From the NCBI GenBank assembly GCA_002386525.1, contig DGIS01000013.1, positions 321,854-385,853 on the forward strand: a stretch of 64,000 nucleotides of DNA. Direction: 5' to 3'. Source of the DNA: Sphingobacterium sp. UBA4616. Its GTDB lineage: Bacteria > Bacteroidota > Bacteroidia > Sphingobacteriales > Sphingobacteriaceae. The translations under genes were made by a program, and so were the position numbers. The notes beneath the pieces are model-generated. The model made no database searches. It was not told the origin of the DNA and saw nothing but the letters and a program-made list of their open reading frames with translations. The number at the start of each line of letters is the position of its first letter. The first letter of the stretch is position 1. Positions 45,803 through 53,986 of the stretch are shown in pieces.

Positions 45803-46057
45803 ATGAATAGAGAAGAATTGATCCATGCTTTAAAGCTAATCATATCACCATACACTACAAACCAAGAAGCTTTCGGAAAGCTTAATGAAGCGACCGATTT
45901 TATGCGTGATCTGCAAATTAACTCGGCCAATTTGGTTGATATTGTCCTAGATATTGAAGAAAAGTTCGATATATTGATTGAAAATCCTGATATGGAACGT
46001 ATGCTAAATGTTGGTGCTGCGGTCGATATTATCGAAAGCAAATTGAAAGACAAATGA
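45803..46057 (+). CDS. Acyl carrier protein of the polyketide cluster
   Basis: 84 residues. Short acidic four-helix carrier. The phosphopantetheine site is the serine at residue 41 in DLQINSANLVDIVLDIEEKF. The usual DSL triplet is NSA here, so this ACP departs from the housekeeping type. The helix II LVDIVLDIEEKFDI is typical. It is cluster-specific and overlaps the phosphopantetheinyl transferase start by four bases (ATGA), a strong hint that the transferase activates it. Confidence 0.85.
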   Translation: MNREELIHALKLIISPYTTNQEAFGKLNEATDFMRDLQINSANLVDIVLDIEEKFDILIENPDMERMLNVGAAVDIIESKLKDK

Positions 46058-46560
46058 TCGGTAATGATGTGATTGACCTAGTTAAGTCCAGAAATGATAG
46101 TAATTGGAGACGTCAGGGATTTGTCTCAAAACTATTTAATACGCATGAAAGGATTTTGATTGAGAACAGCCAGAATCCCGAAATCGAAGTTTGGCTCCTA
46201 TGGAGCATGAAAGAGGCTGCCTATAAGATATGGAATAGACAAACAGGAATCAGAATGTATATGCCTAAAAGACTCCGATGTTCAGTTATTGAATCGTCTC
46301 CTTGTTACGCTGTTGGTGAAGTTGCCTGTGAGGGAAATCGGTATTACACTGAGACTTTTATTTGTTCAGATTTTATACATACCATAGCGGTTGAGGAGTT
46401 AATTTATTTGGAACATATTTTAGAAATCACAAGAGATGAAATCTCTAAAGATTCATTTGGAATTCCGGGCATTAGCATAAAAGATCAAAATGTTGTCTTA
46501 CCGGTGTCCGTAAGTAACCACGGACGTTTTGAACGGATAGTTACGATCAAAAAATTATAA
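46054..46560 (+). CDS. 4'-phosphopantetheinyl transferase superfamily protein
   Basis: 168-residue AcpS/Sfp-type transferase that attaches the 4'-phosphopantetheine arm of CoA to a carrier protein. Seen: the N-terminal IGNDVIDLVKSRN (Mg-binding D) and the WSMKEAAYKIWN signature with the E and K ligands. The size is between AcpS and Sfp. Last gene of the polyketide cluster, overlapping the ACP stop. The arrangement suggests it serves this ACP specifically, though a chromosomal AcpS must exist elsewhere. Confidence 0.88.
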   Translation: MIGNDVIDLVKSRNDSNWRRQGFVSKLFNTHERILIENSQNPEIEVWLLWSMKEAAYKIWNRQTGIRMYMPKRLRCSVIESSPCYAVGEVACEGNRYYTETFICSDFIHTIAVEELIYLEHILEITRDEISKDSFGIPGISIKDQNVVLPVSVSNHGRFERIVTIKKL

Positions 46561-46747
46561 GGCGTATTGAAAAAGACACACTCAGTTGACAACGTTGAAT
46601 AGGTAAAATATTTCAAATAGAGCATATCTTTAATATTGGATTATATTGTTCTAATGCCATTTTTAATTTTCGGGAATTTTGTTTATTCAACTTCTTGATT
46701 AATAGTTTCTTTCCGGTGTGTCTACATCTAGACTAAGAACACCTTAT

Positions 46748-47806
46748 TCATTGTACTTGAATGGACTCTTCCCTTAGCATTTGTTTAAACTTGGGATTTC
46801 GTATATAGCTACTAAAGGCGTGACTCGACATTCCAGTGAAATCGGTCGTAGAAAAAATGGCGTAATTTTTCTTAAGGGCATTAAAACTGTCTGCTTTATA
46901 TCCAAGATCAGTTGGGTTAAGTTTATTAGATAAGAATCCGAAAAACTTTTTCAACATCTTGTCAGTACCGTTTATCGTGATATGTATTTTCTTAACCTGT
47001 GGGCTCAGTTCCACAAATTTTTTTGTGTCGCTTAGTGTATCTGTATACTGAAACTCGGAGAGTCCTATTGCCGGCGCGAGCATAATGCATGTAATTCTGT
47101 TTTTGTTTTCCAGCAAAGGCTTTGCCCGCTCGATATCAACATTGTGAATATCTTTTGCCTGTGCGGAAAATGAACTGTTGAATTCCGGATTTGAAATTGC
47201 ACTCATCACTACAGATGCACCCCGACTGTGTGAGATAATGTAAACATCTTTATTAGACATATTATTTAGAATTCTCCTTAAACCAAATTCACCAGCCATT
47301 TGGCTGAAAGATGCTGCTGAAAACCAGTTTTTCGCTGATCGAAAAGGCGAGGTCGATCGTAAACCATCCCAATAAAATCGAATGATTTCATCGGTTTTAG
47401 GATTTGTAACGATATGATCGGAAATATATTTATATTGTTTTAAAACTGATTCTTCATCAGCATTGAAGCCATGGACTAAAATGAATACACGTTTTTTTGG
47501 TGCAATACGTTTAGACAAACGCAGCATGTTACCGCGTTCAAAAGCGAGTAATTGTTCGCGGTCACCTCTGTCGGTGGCAATTTTCATAAGCGAATAAGGA
47601 TCTCGAGCAGCTTTATTGGAAGGAATGCCATAATTCTTCTTCCAATTGTCGGGGTAGAAATTACCATTTTGATCCACAAATGAGTACCATAAGTTAGGAT
47701 CTACGCCGGTATTGGGGGTAGCCGAATCGGGAAGATTATGGATAAGGCCACACGAAGTGAACAAGCTGATAACGATGATAATATAGAAAAAATACCTTTT
47801 GTTCAT
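46748..47806 (-). CDS. Lipoprotein alpha/beta hydrolase (DUF900-like)
   Basis: 352 residues with a lipobox (ISLFTSC, lipidated Cys19). The catalytic region has an oxyanion motif (RVFILVHGFNADEESV), a nucleophile elbow (IISHSRGASVVMSA) and FYWDGLRST. The motif set matches the DUF900 branch of lipase-like proteins. The substrate is unknown. Transcribed alone on the minus strand with a long 382-base gap before the serine hydrolase. Confidence 0.8.
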   Translation of the reverse strand: MNKRYFFYIIIVISLFTSCGLIHNLPDSATPNTGVDPNLWYSFVDQNGNFYPDNWKKNYGIPSNKAARDPYSLMKIATDRGDREQLLAFERGNMLRLSKRIAPKKRVFILVHGFNADEESVLKQYKYISDHIVTNPKTDEIIRFYWDGLRSTSPFRSAKNWFSAASFSQMAGEFGLRRILNNMSNKDVYIISHSRGASVVMSAISNPEFNSSFSAQAKDIHNVDIERAKPLLENKNRITCIMLAPAIGLSEFQYTDTLSDTKKFVELSPQVKKIHITINGTDKMLKKFFGFLSNKLNPTDLGYKADSFNALKKNYAIFSTTDFTGMSSHAFSSYIRNPKFKQMLREESIQVQ

Positions 47807-48188
47807 CTGATTTATTTTCTACTATTCCTGAATTTAATTTTTAACTAGGATCCAATGGCTACTAGATTGGATATATTTTCACAAAAAAGCGATTTGTTGT
47901 AATATAGTCATTATTTTGGATAGCCAAAAGTAGGCTTGTATTTTTGAACGGTTAATGTTTGCTGAAATTTAGCGGTACCAAGCTACAAATCATTTCTTTG
48001 TGATTAAATAAAGCTTGTTGCGTTAGTTGGCTTTCTTCGGTTCCTAATCTATCTGTTGCAATATCTTATAATTTAGTATACGTTATATCGGATCTAACGC
48101 TGGACCCGATATAGGTGTAATTTAACTTTTTTCTTTAAGGTTTCAAATAATAGATTAAAATCGTTATTCTAGCAGCATGCATAGCGTT
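47807..48188. other. Long intergenic region with one hairpin
   Basis: No gene is visible in this 382-base region, which should include the promoter of the DUF900-like gene. One 8-bp inverted repeat (TATATCGG/CCGATATA at 48084-48113) lies downstream of the serine hydrolase and might be its terminator, but it lacks a T-run. Confidence 0.35.
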
Positions 48189-49496
48189 TCATTCATTTCT
48201 ATTGGATCGTGGGAAAACTTCCTTAACTCCACCTTTTGTTAAAATAATGGAATTGTAGCCATATGTTTTGTCTTCAACAAACTCGATCGTTCTGTCGTTG
48301 TCGTCTGCTCTGAAAAATTTTGTTTTAGACTCGGGAATGAGTTCAATATCCGCATCATTATAATAGAGTTTGCCACCAATTTTTAATATCCGTATTTTTC
48401 CATACTCACCTACATAGTTATTGTATATGGTCGTATCTATTTTGGCGCGATGATGTTTGTAGGGCATTTCTACTTCTTTACAAAAGGCAATTGCTGAAAG
48501 TCCGTAACCTATGATATGGGAGGCTGAGCCGTTATTAGAAAGGACAGTGACAAAGAGTTTGTCGTCAGTAAATCGATTAAAAGAAGTCATTGTCCCAAAG
48601 AATCCTCCGTCATGTGCAATTAAATAATGTCCGTGATTATAAAATGGATTGATGATGAATCCATAGCCCCAATTTTCGGAGTTATATGGTGTAAACATTT
48701 TTTCCTTCATCGCGGCTGATAGGATCGTTGTTTCATAAAGTGCTTGGTCCCAAATGGCTAGATCTTCCACGGTTGAATAAATACCGTCGTGACCTAGGTT
48801 GATCTCCCAGTTGATATAGGGGTTATGGATAAAGCCTTCGTCATTATGATAATATACTTTTGCTTTTTTCGTCACGATGGATTCATTGTTACTAACTCCG
48901 GTGTTATTCATCTCAGCTTTATCAAATATATTTTTCTTTAAAAAAGTAGCGTAATGCTCACCGGAGACTTTTTCAATAATCTTTGCTAACAAATAATAAC
49001 CGATATTACTATAGGCGCTATTTGTTCCCGGTGAGAATTCGAAAGGAATTTTCTTGATGGCGGCATAAGCAGAATCGCGACTTATGCTGCTCAACGCGAT
49101 TTCTTTGAAACCCATAGCAAGTCCGGAGCTGTGTGACAGCAACATGTGGATGCTGATACTATCGGCTTTTGGATAATCGGGGAAAAATTTACTGAGTTTA
49201 TCATTTAGGGATAACCGCCCATTGTCGACGAGCTGTAAAATAGCGGCTGCGGTAAATTGTTTTGTGACGGATGCCAACTGGAATTTAGTGTCTAACGTGT
49301 TTTTTATATTCCATTCATAATCTGCCAAACCGTAGGCTTTTTTTAATAAAATAGCGCCATTTTTCATAACAAGAACTGTTCCACTAAAATTATTTACATC
49401 AGCTTGTGCCTGCATATAGGCTGCAAGCTTGGCTGATGTTTTTTCTTGGGCTACAAGAAAAACTGGACAAAGCATAAGTAGGATTAAAAGCTTCAT
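48189..49496 (-). CDS. Beta-lactamase-class-C-like serine hydrolase
   Basis: 435-residue exported serine hydrolase. A signal peptide (LLILLMLCPVFLVAQ) precedes the penicillin-binding/beta-lactamase fold: SxxK in LASVTKQFTAAAIL, the YSN motif in NSAYSNIGYYLL, and an HDGGFFG third motif. A C-terminal DUF3471-like domain follows (about residues 345-430). Such proteins are usually esterases or D-aminopeptidases rather than antibiotic-resistance enzymes. Adjacent to a broken AraC gene that could have regulated it. Confidence 0.9.
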   Translation of the reverse strand: MKLLILLMLCPVFLVAQEKTSAKLAAYMQAQADVNNFSGTVLVMKNGAILLKKAYGLADYEWNIKNTLDTKFQLASVTKQFTAAAILQLVDNGRLSLNDKLSKFFPDYPKADSISIHMLLSHSSGLAMGFKEIALSSISRDSAYAAIKKIPFEFSPGTNSAYSNIGYYLLAKIIEKVSGEHYATFLKKNIFDKAEMNNTGVSNNESIVTKKAKVYYHNDEGFIHNPYINWEINLGHDGIYSTVEDLAIWDQALYETTILSAAMKEKMFTPYNSENWGYGFIINPFYNHGHYLIAHDGGFFGTMTSFNRFTDDKLFVTVLSNNGSASHIIGYGLSAIAFCKEVEMPYKHHRAKIDTTIYNNYVGEYGKIRILKIGGKLYYNDADIELIPESKTKFFRADDNDRTIEFVEDKTYGYNSIILTKGGVKEVFPRSNRNE

Positions 49497-49570
49497 AATG
49501 TATTGTATAAATAATTATGGAGCAATGTTACTGTTTAATAAAATAGTGTGATTGTATTTTTGTAAACCTG

Positions 49571-50408
49571 CTAAATAAAAATCCATTTTATCTGGCTCCG
49601 TTCAAGATTAGCTATTTTGGAAAAGAAAACTTTTGGCGTAAATCCCGTTAATTTTTTAAAATCTCTAATCATGTGGGACTGATCGAAATAATCCAGGTTA
49701 TAAGACAAACCTATTTTGCTGCTATCTTCGAGGTGGCTTTGAATCGCAGCTCGAAATCTGATGATTATTTTTGAATTGGGAGGGGGGTTTACAGATATGT
49801 TGATCAAATTGCTTATTTATGGTTGTTCTCGATCTTCTTGTTTTTATCGAAAATTCTGACATTGATTGATTGAGGTTGCTTGTATCCAGCATTTTGGTAA
49901 TTATGTTTTCCAGCAACGCATTTTCAAATGGCCAAAATTTTGATATCCAATAGTGTTCTAATGCCTTGATTCGCTCGTCCTGGTCGTCTATGGAAAGGAT
50001 GGATCTCATAGCATCTTTATAATCCAGGTGTGGGTTAAAATCGGGAAATGTTCCGCTGTTATAATCGCTTAAATCATTGGGTATAAAAGCATTTATCCCA
50101 AGAGGTTTGAAGTAAGTGGTAATTTCATTTATTTTCCCCTCGTAACGCACTAAAACAGGTCCATTAAAATTGCATACAAGGTTTGTTTCTATCGAATTGG
50201 ATGGAAAATGCTTCGTAATCACCTTATTTGGGCTTACCATCGTTTGGGTCTGCTCACTTATCGTCACAATGGTGTAAATACTCGGAAACGTAAAATATGC
50301 CGTTGCTTTTTCTTCGTCAGTTTTCTCAAGTATATAGAAGCATTCAATATATTTTTTTAGGAGTAAGCTCTCTGGTCTATATATTTTTATCGTCATCTCT
50401 TTCTTCAT
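49571..50408 (-). pseudogene. AraC-family regulator broken by a frameshift
   Basis: The 5' part (50408 to about 49772) encodes an N-terminal DUF6597-type sensor (IKIYRPESLLLKKYIECFYI) and a first HTH (SRTTINKQFDQHICKPPSQF). The AraC sequence then continues in a different frame (KIIIRFRAAIQSHL to YFDQSHMIRDFKKLTGFTPK) and stops at 49571. Removing one A from the five-A run at 49768-49772 (minus strand) restores SQFKIIIRFR, a normal AraC sequence. A poly-C tract nearby (49782-49787) is the other candidate. The break is either a real mutation or a sequencing error. Confidence 0.75.
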
Positions 50409-50611
50409 GTAAATAGGCGTTGTTTTTGCCTCATCCTTTTAAACTTGGAGGTATTTGATAATCGATTTAAATATAGAGAACCTTTATGATAATTTTCACC
50501 AAGCTTTATTTCTTAAAATACTTATTTTTAGATTGAGGAAACGATAAATCCGATAGAAATTGATTTTTATTGTAATTTAGTAGGTAATTAACCGTATAAT
50601 TAAAAAACAAA

Positions 50612-51424
50612 ATGAACGATTTGAACCCGGAAGAGAATTACATCGCAATAAACAAACACTCGTGGAATAACAGAACGGATACGCATTTAAAATCAGATTT
50701 TTACAATCTAACAGGATTTTTAAAAGGGGAGACTTCACTAAATTCAATTGAATTAGCATTATTGGGTGATATCAGTGGGAAAAAAATATTACACTTACAA
50801 TGTCATTTCGGACAAGATACAATTTCTTTGAGTAGACTTGGCGCAAAAGTTACTGGTGTTGACCTATCTGACAAGGCTATAGAAAGCGCCCGCGAAATTG
50901 CGAAAGATATGCATGCTGATGTGCAGTTTATCTGTTGTGATCTGTATGAGCTTGAAAATCATCTTGATGAAAAATTTGATCTAGTCTTTACAAGTTACGG
51001 AACGATTACTTGGTTACCTGATTTAGATAAATGGGCGAAAATAATTTCACGTTTCTTGAAACCGAAAGGGAAGTTTATTTTTGTCGAGTTTCATCCAGTT
51101 GTTTGGATGTTCGATGACAATTTTGATAAAATTGGCTATAATTATTTTAATATTGCTCCAATTGTTGAAACAGAGCAGGGAACCTATGCCGATAAAGATG
51201 CTGCTATTTCGCAGTCCTATGTCACCTGGAATCATAGTATGAGTGAGGTCGTTGGTGCTTTACTTCATAATGGGCTGAACATACAAGACCTGAACGAATT
51301 TGACTATTCACCTTATCCTATTTTTAAAAACATGACAGAGCTAGAACCTAAAAAATTCAGAATAGCCCATTTGGGAAACAAGATTCCGATGGTCTACGCT
51401 ATTGTTGCGCGTAAAAGTGAATAA
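50612..51424 (+). CDS. Class I SAM-dependent methyltransferase
   Basis: 270 residues. Seen: KSDFYNLTGFLKGETSLN, the SAM motif ILHLQCHFGQDTISLSRLGA, DLSDKAIESARE after strand two, and the VFTSYGTITWLPDLDKWAKI post-motif. The overall pattern is close to UbiE/Coq5 and cyclopropane-like methyltransferases; the substrate is unknown. Divergent from the AraC pseudogene by 203 bases. The start at 50612 has no alternative upstream. Confidence 0.85.
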   Translation: MNDLNPEENYIAINKHSWNNRTDTHLKSDFYNLTGFLKGETSLNSIELALLGDISGKKILHLQCHFGQDTISLSRLGAKVTGVDLSDKAIESAREIAKDMHADVQFICCDLYELENHLDEKFDLVFTSYGTITWLPDLDKWAKIISRFLKPKGKFIFVEFHPVVWMFDDNFDKIGYNYFNIAPIVETEQGTYADKDAAISQSYVTWNHSMSEVVGALLHNGLNIQDLNEFDYSPYPIFKNMTELEPKKFRIAHLGNKIPMVYAIVARKSE

Positions 51425-51451
51425 ATAAAATTCTGGGAACCGACCTGATAC

Positions 51452-51868
51452 TTATTTCTTTCTCAAATAACGATTTATCATGGGGCTAAAATCTATTTTG
51501 GATGAAACCTGAATATGTTCTGCCAATACTGAGGCGGGAAATTCATCCAAAGTTTTGAAATTGATACAGCCTTTTTGAAATTTGGCCTTGGGTAATTTTA
51601 ATTTTAGTTCTTCCATTAATTCGGGGTTAGTGTAGATAACCAAGGAATGGAATGAAATGTAATTCTTTGCGACTGTTAGCCCGTATTTAAATACGCCCTG
51701 TTCATTAAAGCTAATCGCATTAGGGTTTGACATGAATTTTCCAAAGCTCTCGGAAACGGTATTGTCATTTTCTGTTATCGCTTTCCGGAATTGACGGATT
51801 ACCTGTTGCTCAGTGTCGGAAAGTGTATTGATATACTGATCTATTTCCAATAATATTTGATCATCCAT
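51452..51868 (-). CDS. DUF1801 domain protein
   Basis: 138 residues. The DUF1801 core is recognisable: IDQYINTLSDTEQQVIRQFR, then SFGKFMSNPNAISFNEQ and FKYGLTVAKNYISFHSLVIY, then LPKAKFQKGCINFKTLDEFP. The family includes YdhG-type iron-related proteins, but function remains unclear. Convergent with the methyltransferase, with 27 bases between them. Confidence 0.8.
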   Translation of the reverse strand: MDDQILLEIDQYINTLSDTEQQVIRQFRKAITENDNTVSESFGKFMSNPNAISFNEQGVFKYGLTVAKNYISFHSLVIYTNPELMEELKLKLPKAKFQKGCINFKTLDEFPASVLAEHIQVSSKIDFSPMINRYLRKK

Positions 51869-52162
51869 ATGGGCTTGTCATTGTTAGCTAAAAATATTCA
51901 ATTTTCTTGATTTAGATGCATCTATTCTTAAAAAAGATTCGAAAGCTTATGGCTAAGGATTGCTTAAAAGAAATTATTCAGGATTTTCTCGCGGTGGTAT
52001 GATTCTGTGGCTGCCCTAATATCGTGTTGTGAACGTATTTTGTATCGATTCGGACCTATTGTTGTACTATGACATTTATAGGAAGTTCCGTTTAGATTTT
52101 ATATATTGCATCTATCAATTTTAAACCAACATTTAATTTCTCAACAATATAAATCTTCAGTT

Positions 52163-52714
52163 ATGTGCAATAGTAGTCTTGAGGATCTTTTTCTTTTGGT
52201 GAAAGAGTCGAATGAAGATGCATTTGACGAACTTTATCATCGAACTTGGGAAAAATTGTATGAAATTGCTCTCAGACGCCTGCAACATGAAAATACAGCA
52301 AAAGAAGTTATTCAGGATCTTTACATTGATTTATGGGAGAAGCGGCATCGCAAAACAATTCAAGATGTCGATCATTACCTTTGCCAAGCCGTCCGTTTTA
52401 AAGTGATTGACAGGTTTCGAAAGGAAAAGAGATATTTTGAAGAATTAGAAACAATGGTTGAAGAGCTAAGCGATGGATCAACCGCCGATGGCAACTATAT
52501 TCAAACTGAATTAGAATCTATACTGCATAACTGGATTGCACGTATGCCACAAAAACGCAGAGAAATATTCTTGCTTCGTTACAATGAGGATAAAACTGTT
52601 AAGGAAATTGCGAAATTATTAGGTCTATCGACGAAAACTGTTCAAAATCAATTGCTTAATACAACAAATGCACTTAAGCTTCTAATCCAAAAAATTCTTT
52701 TTATGTTTTTTTAA
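52163..52714 (+). CDS. ECF-type sigma factor of the second SusC/SusD locus
   Basis: 183 residues from the ATG at 52163. Region 2 is DAFDELYHRTWEKLYEIALR followed by the -10-recognition part VKFKVIDRFRKEKRYFEEL-like. Region 4 is RMPQKRREIFLLRYNEDKTV then KEIAKLLGLSTKTVQNQLLN. It would direct RNA polymerase to the SusC operon when FecR releases it. It lies 67 bases upstream of the fecR gene. The earlier in-frame start at 52106 would add 19 residues. Confidence 0.9.
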   Translation: MCNSSLEDLFLLVKESNEDAFDELYHRTWEKLYEIALRRLQHENTAKEVIQDLYIDLWEKRHRKTIQDVDHYLCQAVRFKVIDRFRKEKRYFEELETMVEELSDGSTADGNYIQTELESILHNWIARMPQKRREIFLLRYNEDKTVKEIAKLLGLSTKTVQNQLLNTTNALKLLIQKILFMFF

Positions 52715-52781
52715 TTTTTTTTTGGGAATTATCATTAGTCACAACGACATATAAGAAAGGAACCAATATAAACCATCTTAT

Positions 52782-53909
52782 ATGTCTGAAAGGAAACGTC
52801 ATGTTCGCACAGTCTTAAAAGATCTTCTCGATCGGTATATTTCGGGAGATACCAATCCTGAAGAACGACAATTTGTTGAATACCTGTACGATGCAATGGA
52901 CAGGGAGGGAGAAGTGCAAAATGATATGGACCGCATCGGAGAGGAGATTAAAGAAAAGGTTCATCATCGTATTAAAAAGCGTACTTTAAGTTTTCATATA
53001 CCCAAAATAGGGTATGCTGCAGCAAGCATTATGATCCTTTTTGGGATATTTATATCCTATAGGCTCATCGATAATTCAAAAACAAGTGAAAAAGTTCTTC
53101 ATGTCACTAATCATAATCCGTCGTTAATAATCGGGAAAGAGAAACGGTTTGATTTGTTAGATACCTTGCCGCAAGGAGCTCATTACACGACCATCAATGA
53201 TGAAAAAGTACTAGCATTAAGCACGGTTGCCAATGGGACAGATTTGGGGAAACTGCGCATAGAAAATCCTTCGAGAAATGTATTTTCTGTTTTACTGAAC
53301 GATAGCACACAAGTGTGGCTTAATTACTTGGCAACGATTGAACTTGAACCTGATTTTAATAAGAATAACCGTTCTGTCCATATTACTGGGGAGGTTTATT
53401 TTGATGTTCATAAACAATATTCTGCAGGTAAAAGGATTCCGTTTTCAGTCCACTCTGCCTTGCAGACCATTGAGGTATTGGGAACAAAATTCAATGTAAA
53501 TACATCGGGCAATTCCGAAGAAAATGTATTGCTTACAGAAGGGAGTATTCGTCTTACGCATAATCGCTATGGAACACAGGTACTTATTAAGCCGGGGCAG
53601 CAGGCTTTTTTGGAAAAAGATAAACCTAAAATCTTACTTATTCAATCTGAAAATATCGAAAAAGCAAATGCCTGGCGCAAAGGTTTGTTTTATTTTGATA
53701 ATGAGAAGCTCGCTGAAGTTGCTCTTGAATTTGAACAATGGTACGGAATTCCAATTGTTATAGATTCAAAAATTGCAGGACTTCCCATTACAGGAATGAT
53801 CAGCAGATATGAAAATATCAGCGAGGTTTTGGCAATCATTAAGATGACCAATAATATAAACTATATAGAAAGGAAAGGAACAATATATGTAACAGAAGCA
53901 AATCCATAA
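52782..53909 (+). CDS. FecR-type anti-sigma factor
   Basis: 375-residue inner-membrane protein. The N-terminal cytoplasmic part carries LLDRYISGDTNPEERQFVEY, one transmembrane helix follows near residues 76-95 (GYAAASIMILFGIFISYRLI), and a periplasmic FecR domain comes next (TQVWLNYLATIELEPDF, then GEVYFDVHKQ and LGTKFNVNTSG). The C-terminal domain ends with ISEVLAIIKMTNNINYIERK, the region that contacts the STN domain. It sequesters the ECF sigma and releases it on signal from the SusC plug. Order and spacing match the standard locus. Confidence 0.92.
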   Translation: MSERKRHVRTVLKDLLDRYISGDTNPEERQFVEYLYDAMDREGEVQNDMDRIGEEIKEKVHHRIKKRTLSFHIPKIGYAAASIMILFGIFISYRLIDNSKTSEKVLHVTNHNPSLIIGKEKRFDLLDTLPQGAHYTTINDEKVLALSTVANGTDLGKLRIENPSRNVFSVLLNDSTQVWLNYLATIELEPDFNKNNRSVHITGEVYFDVHKQYSAGKRIPFSVHSALQTIEVLGTKFNVNTSGNSEENVLLTEGSIRLTHNRYGTQVLIKPGQQAFLEKDKPKILLIQSENIEKANAWRKGLFYFDNEKLAEVALEFEQWYGIPIVIDSKIAGLPITGMISRYENISEVLAIIKMTNNINYIERKGTIYVTEANP

Positions 53910-53913
53910 AAAA

Positions 53914-53937
53914 TTAGGAATGCTGCTACATTCCTAA
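53914..53937 (+). other. Hairpin between FecR and SusC genes
   Basis: TTAGGAATG and CATTCCTAA form a perfect 9-bp stem with a 6-base loop, five bases after the FecR stop. It has no U-tract, so it is not an obvious terminator. It may be an attenuator or a 3'-end protector for the upstream regulator message, letting the SusC message be set separately. Confidence 0.45.
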
Positions 53938-53986
53938 TCGCGCCTTAACGGCTTTTGGTAATGATCAATTATTAATCAATTTTCAA

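Noticed and set aside
48084..48113. 8-bp inverted repeat as a definite terminator
   Set aside because: No U-tract on either strand, so only a possibility.
49571..49807. Separate 78-codon AraC-like gene
   Set aside because: It is the C-terminal half of the frameshifted AraC gene, not a gene of its own.
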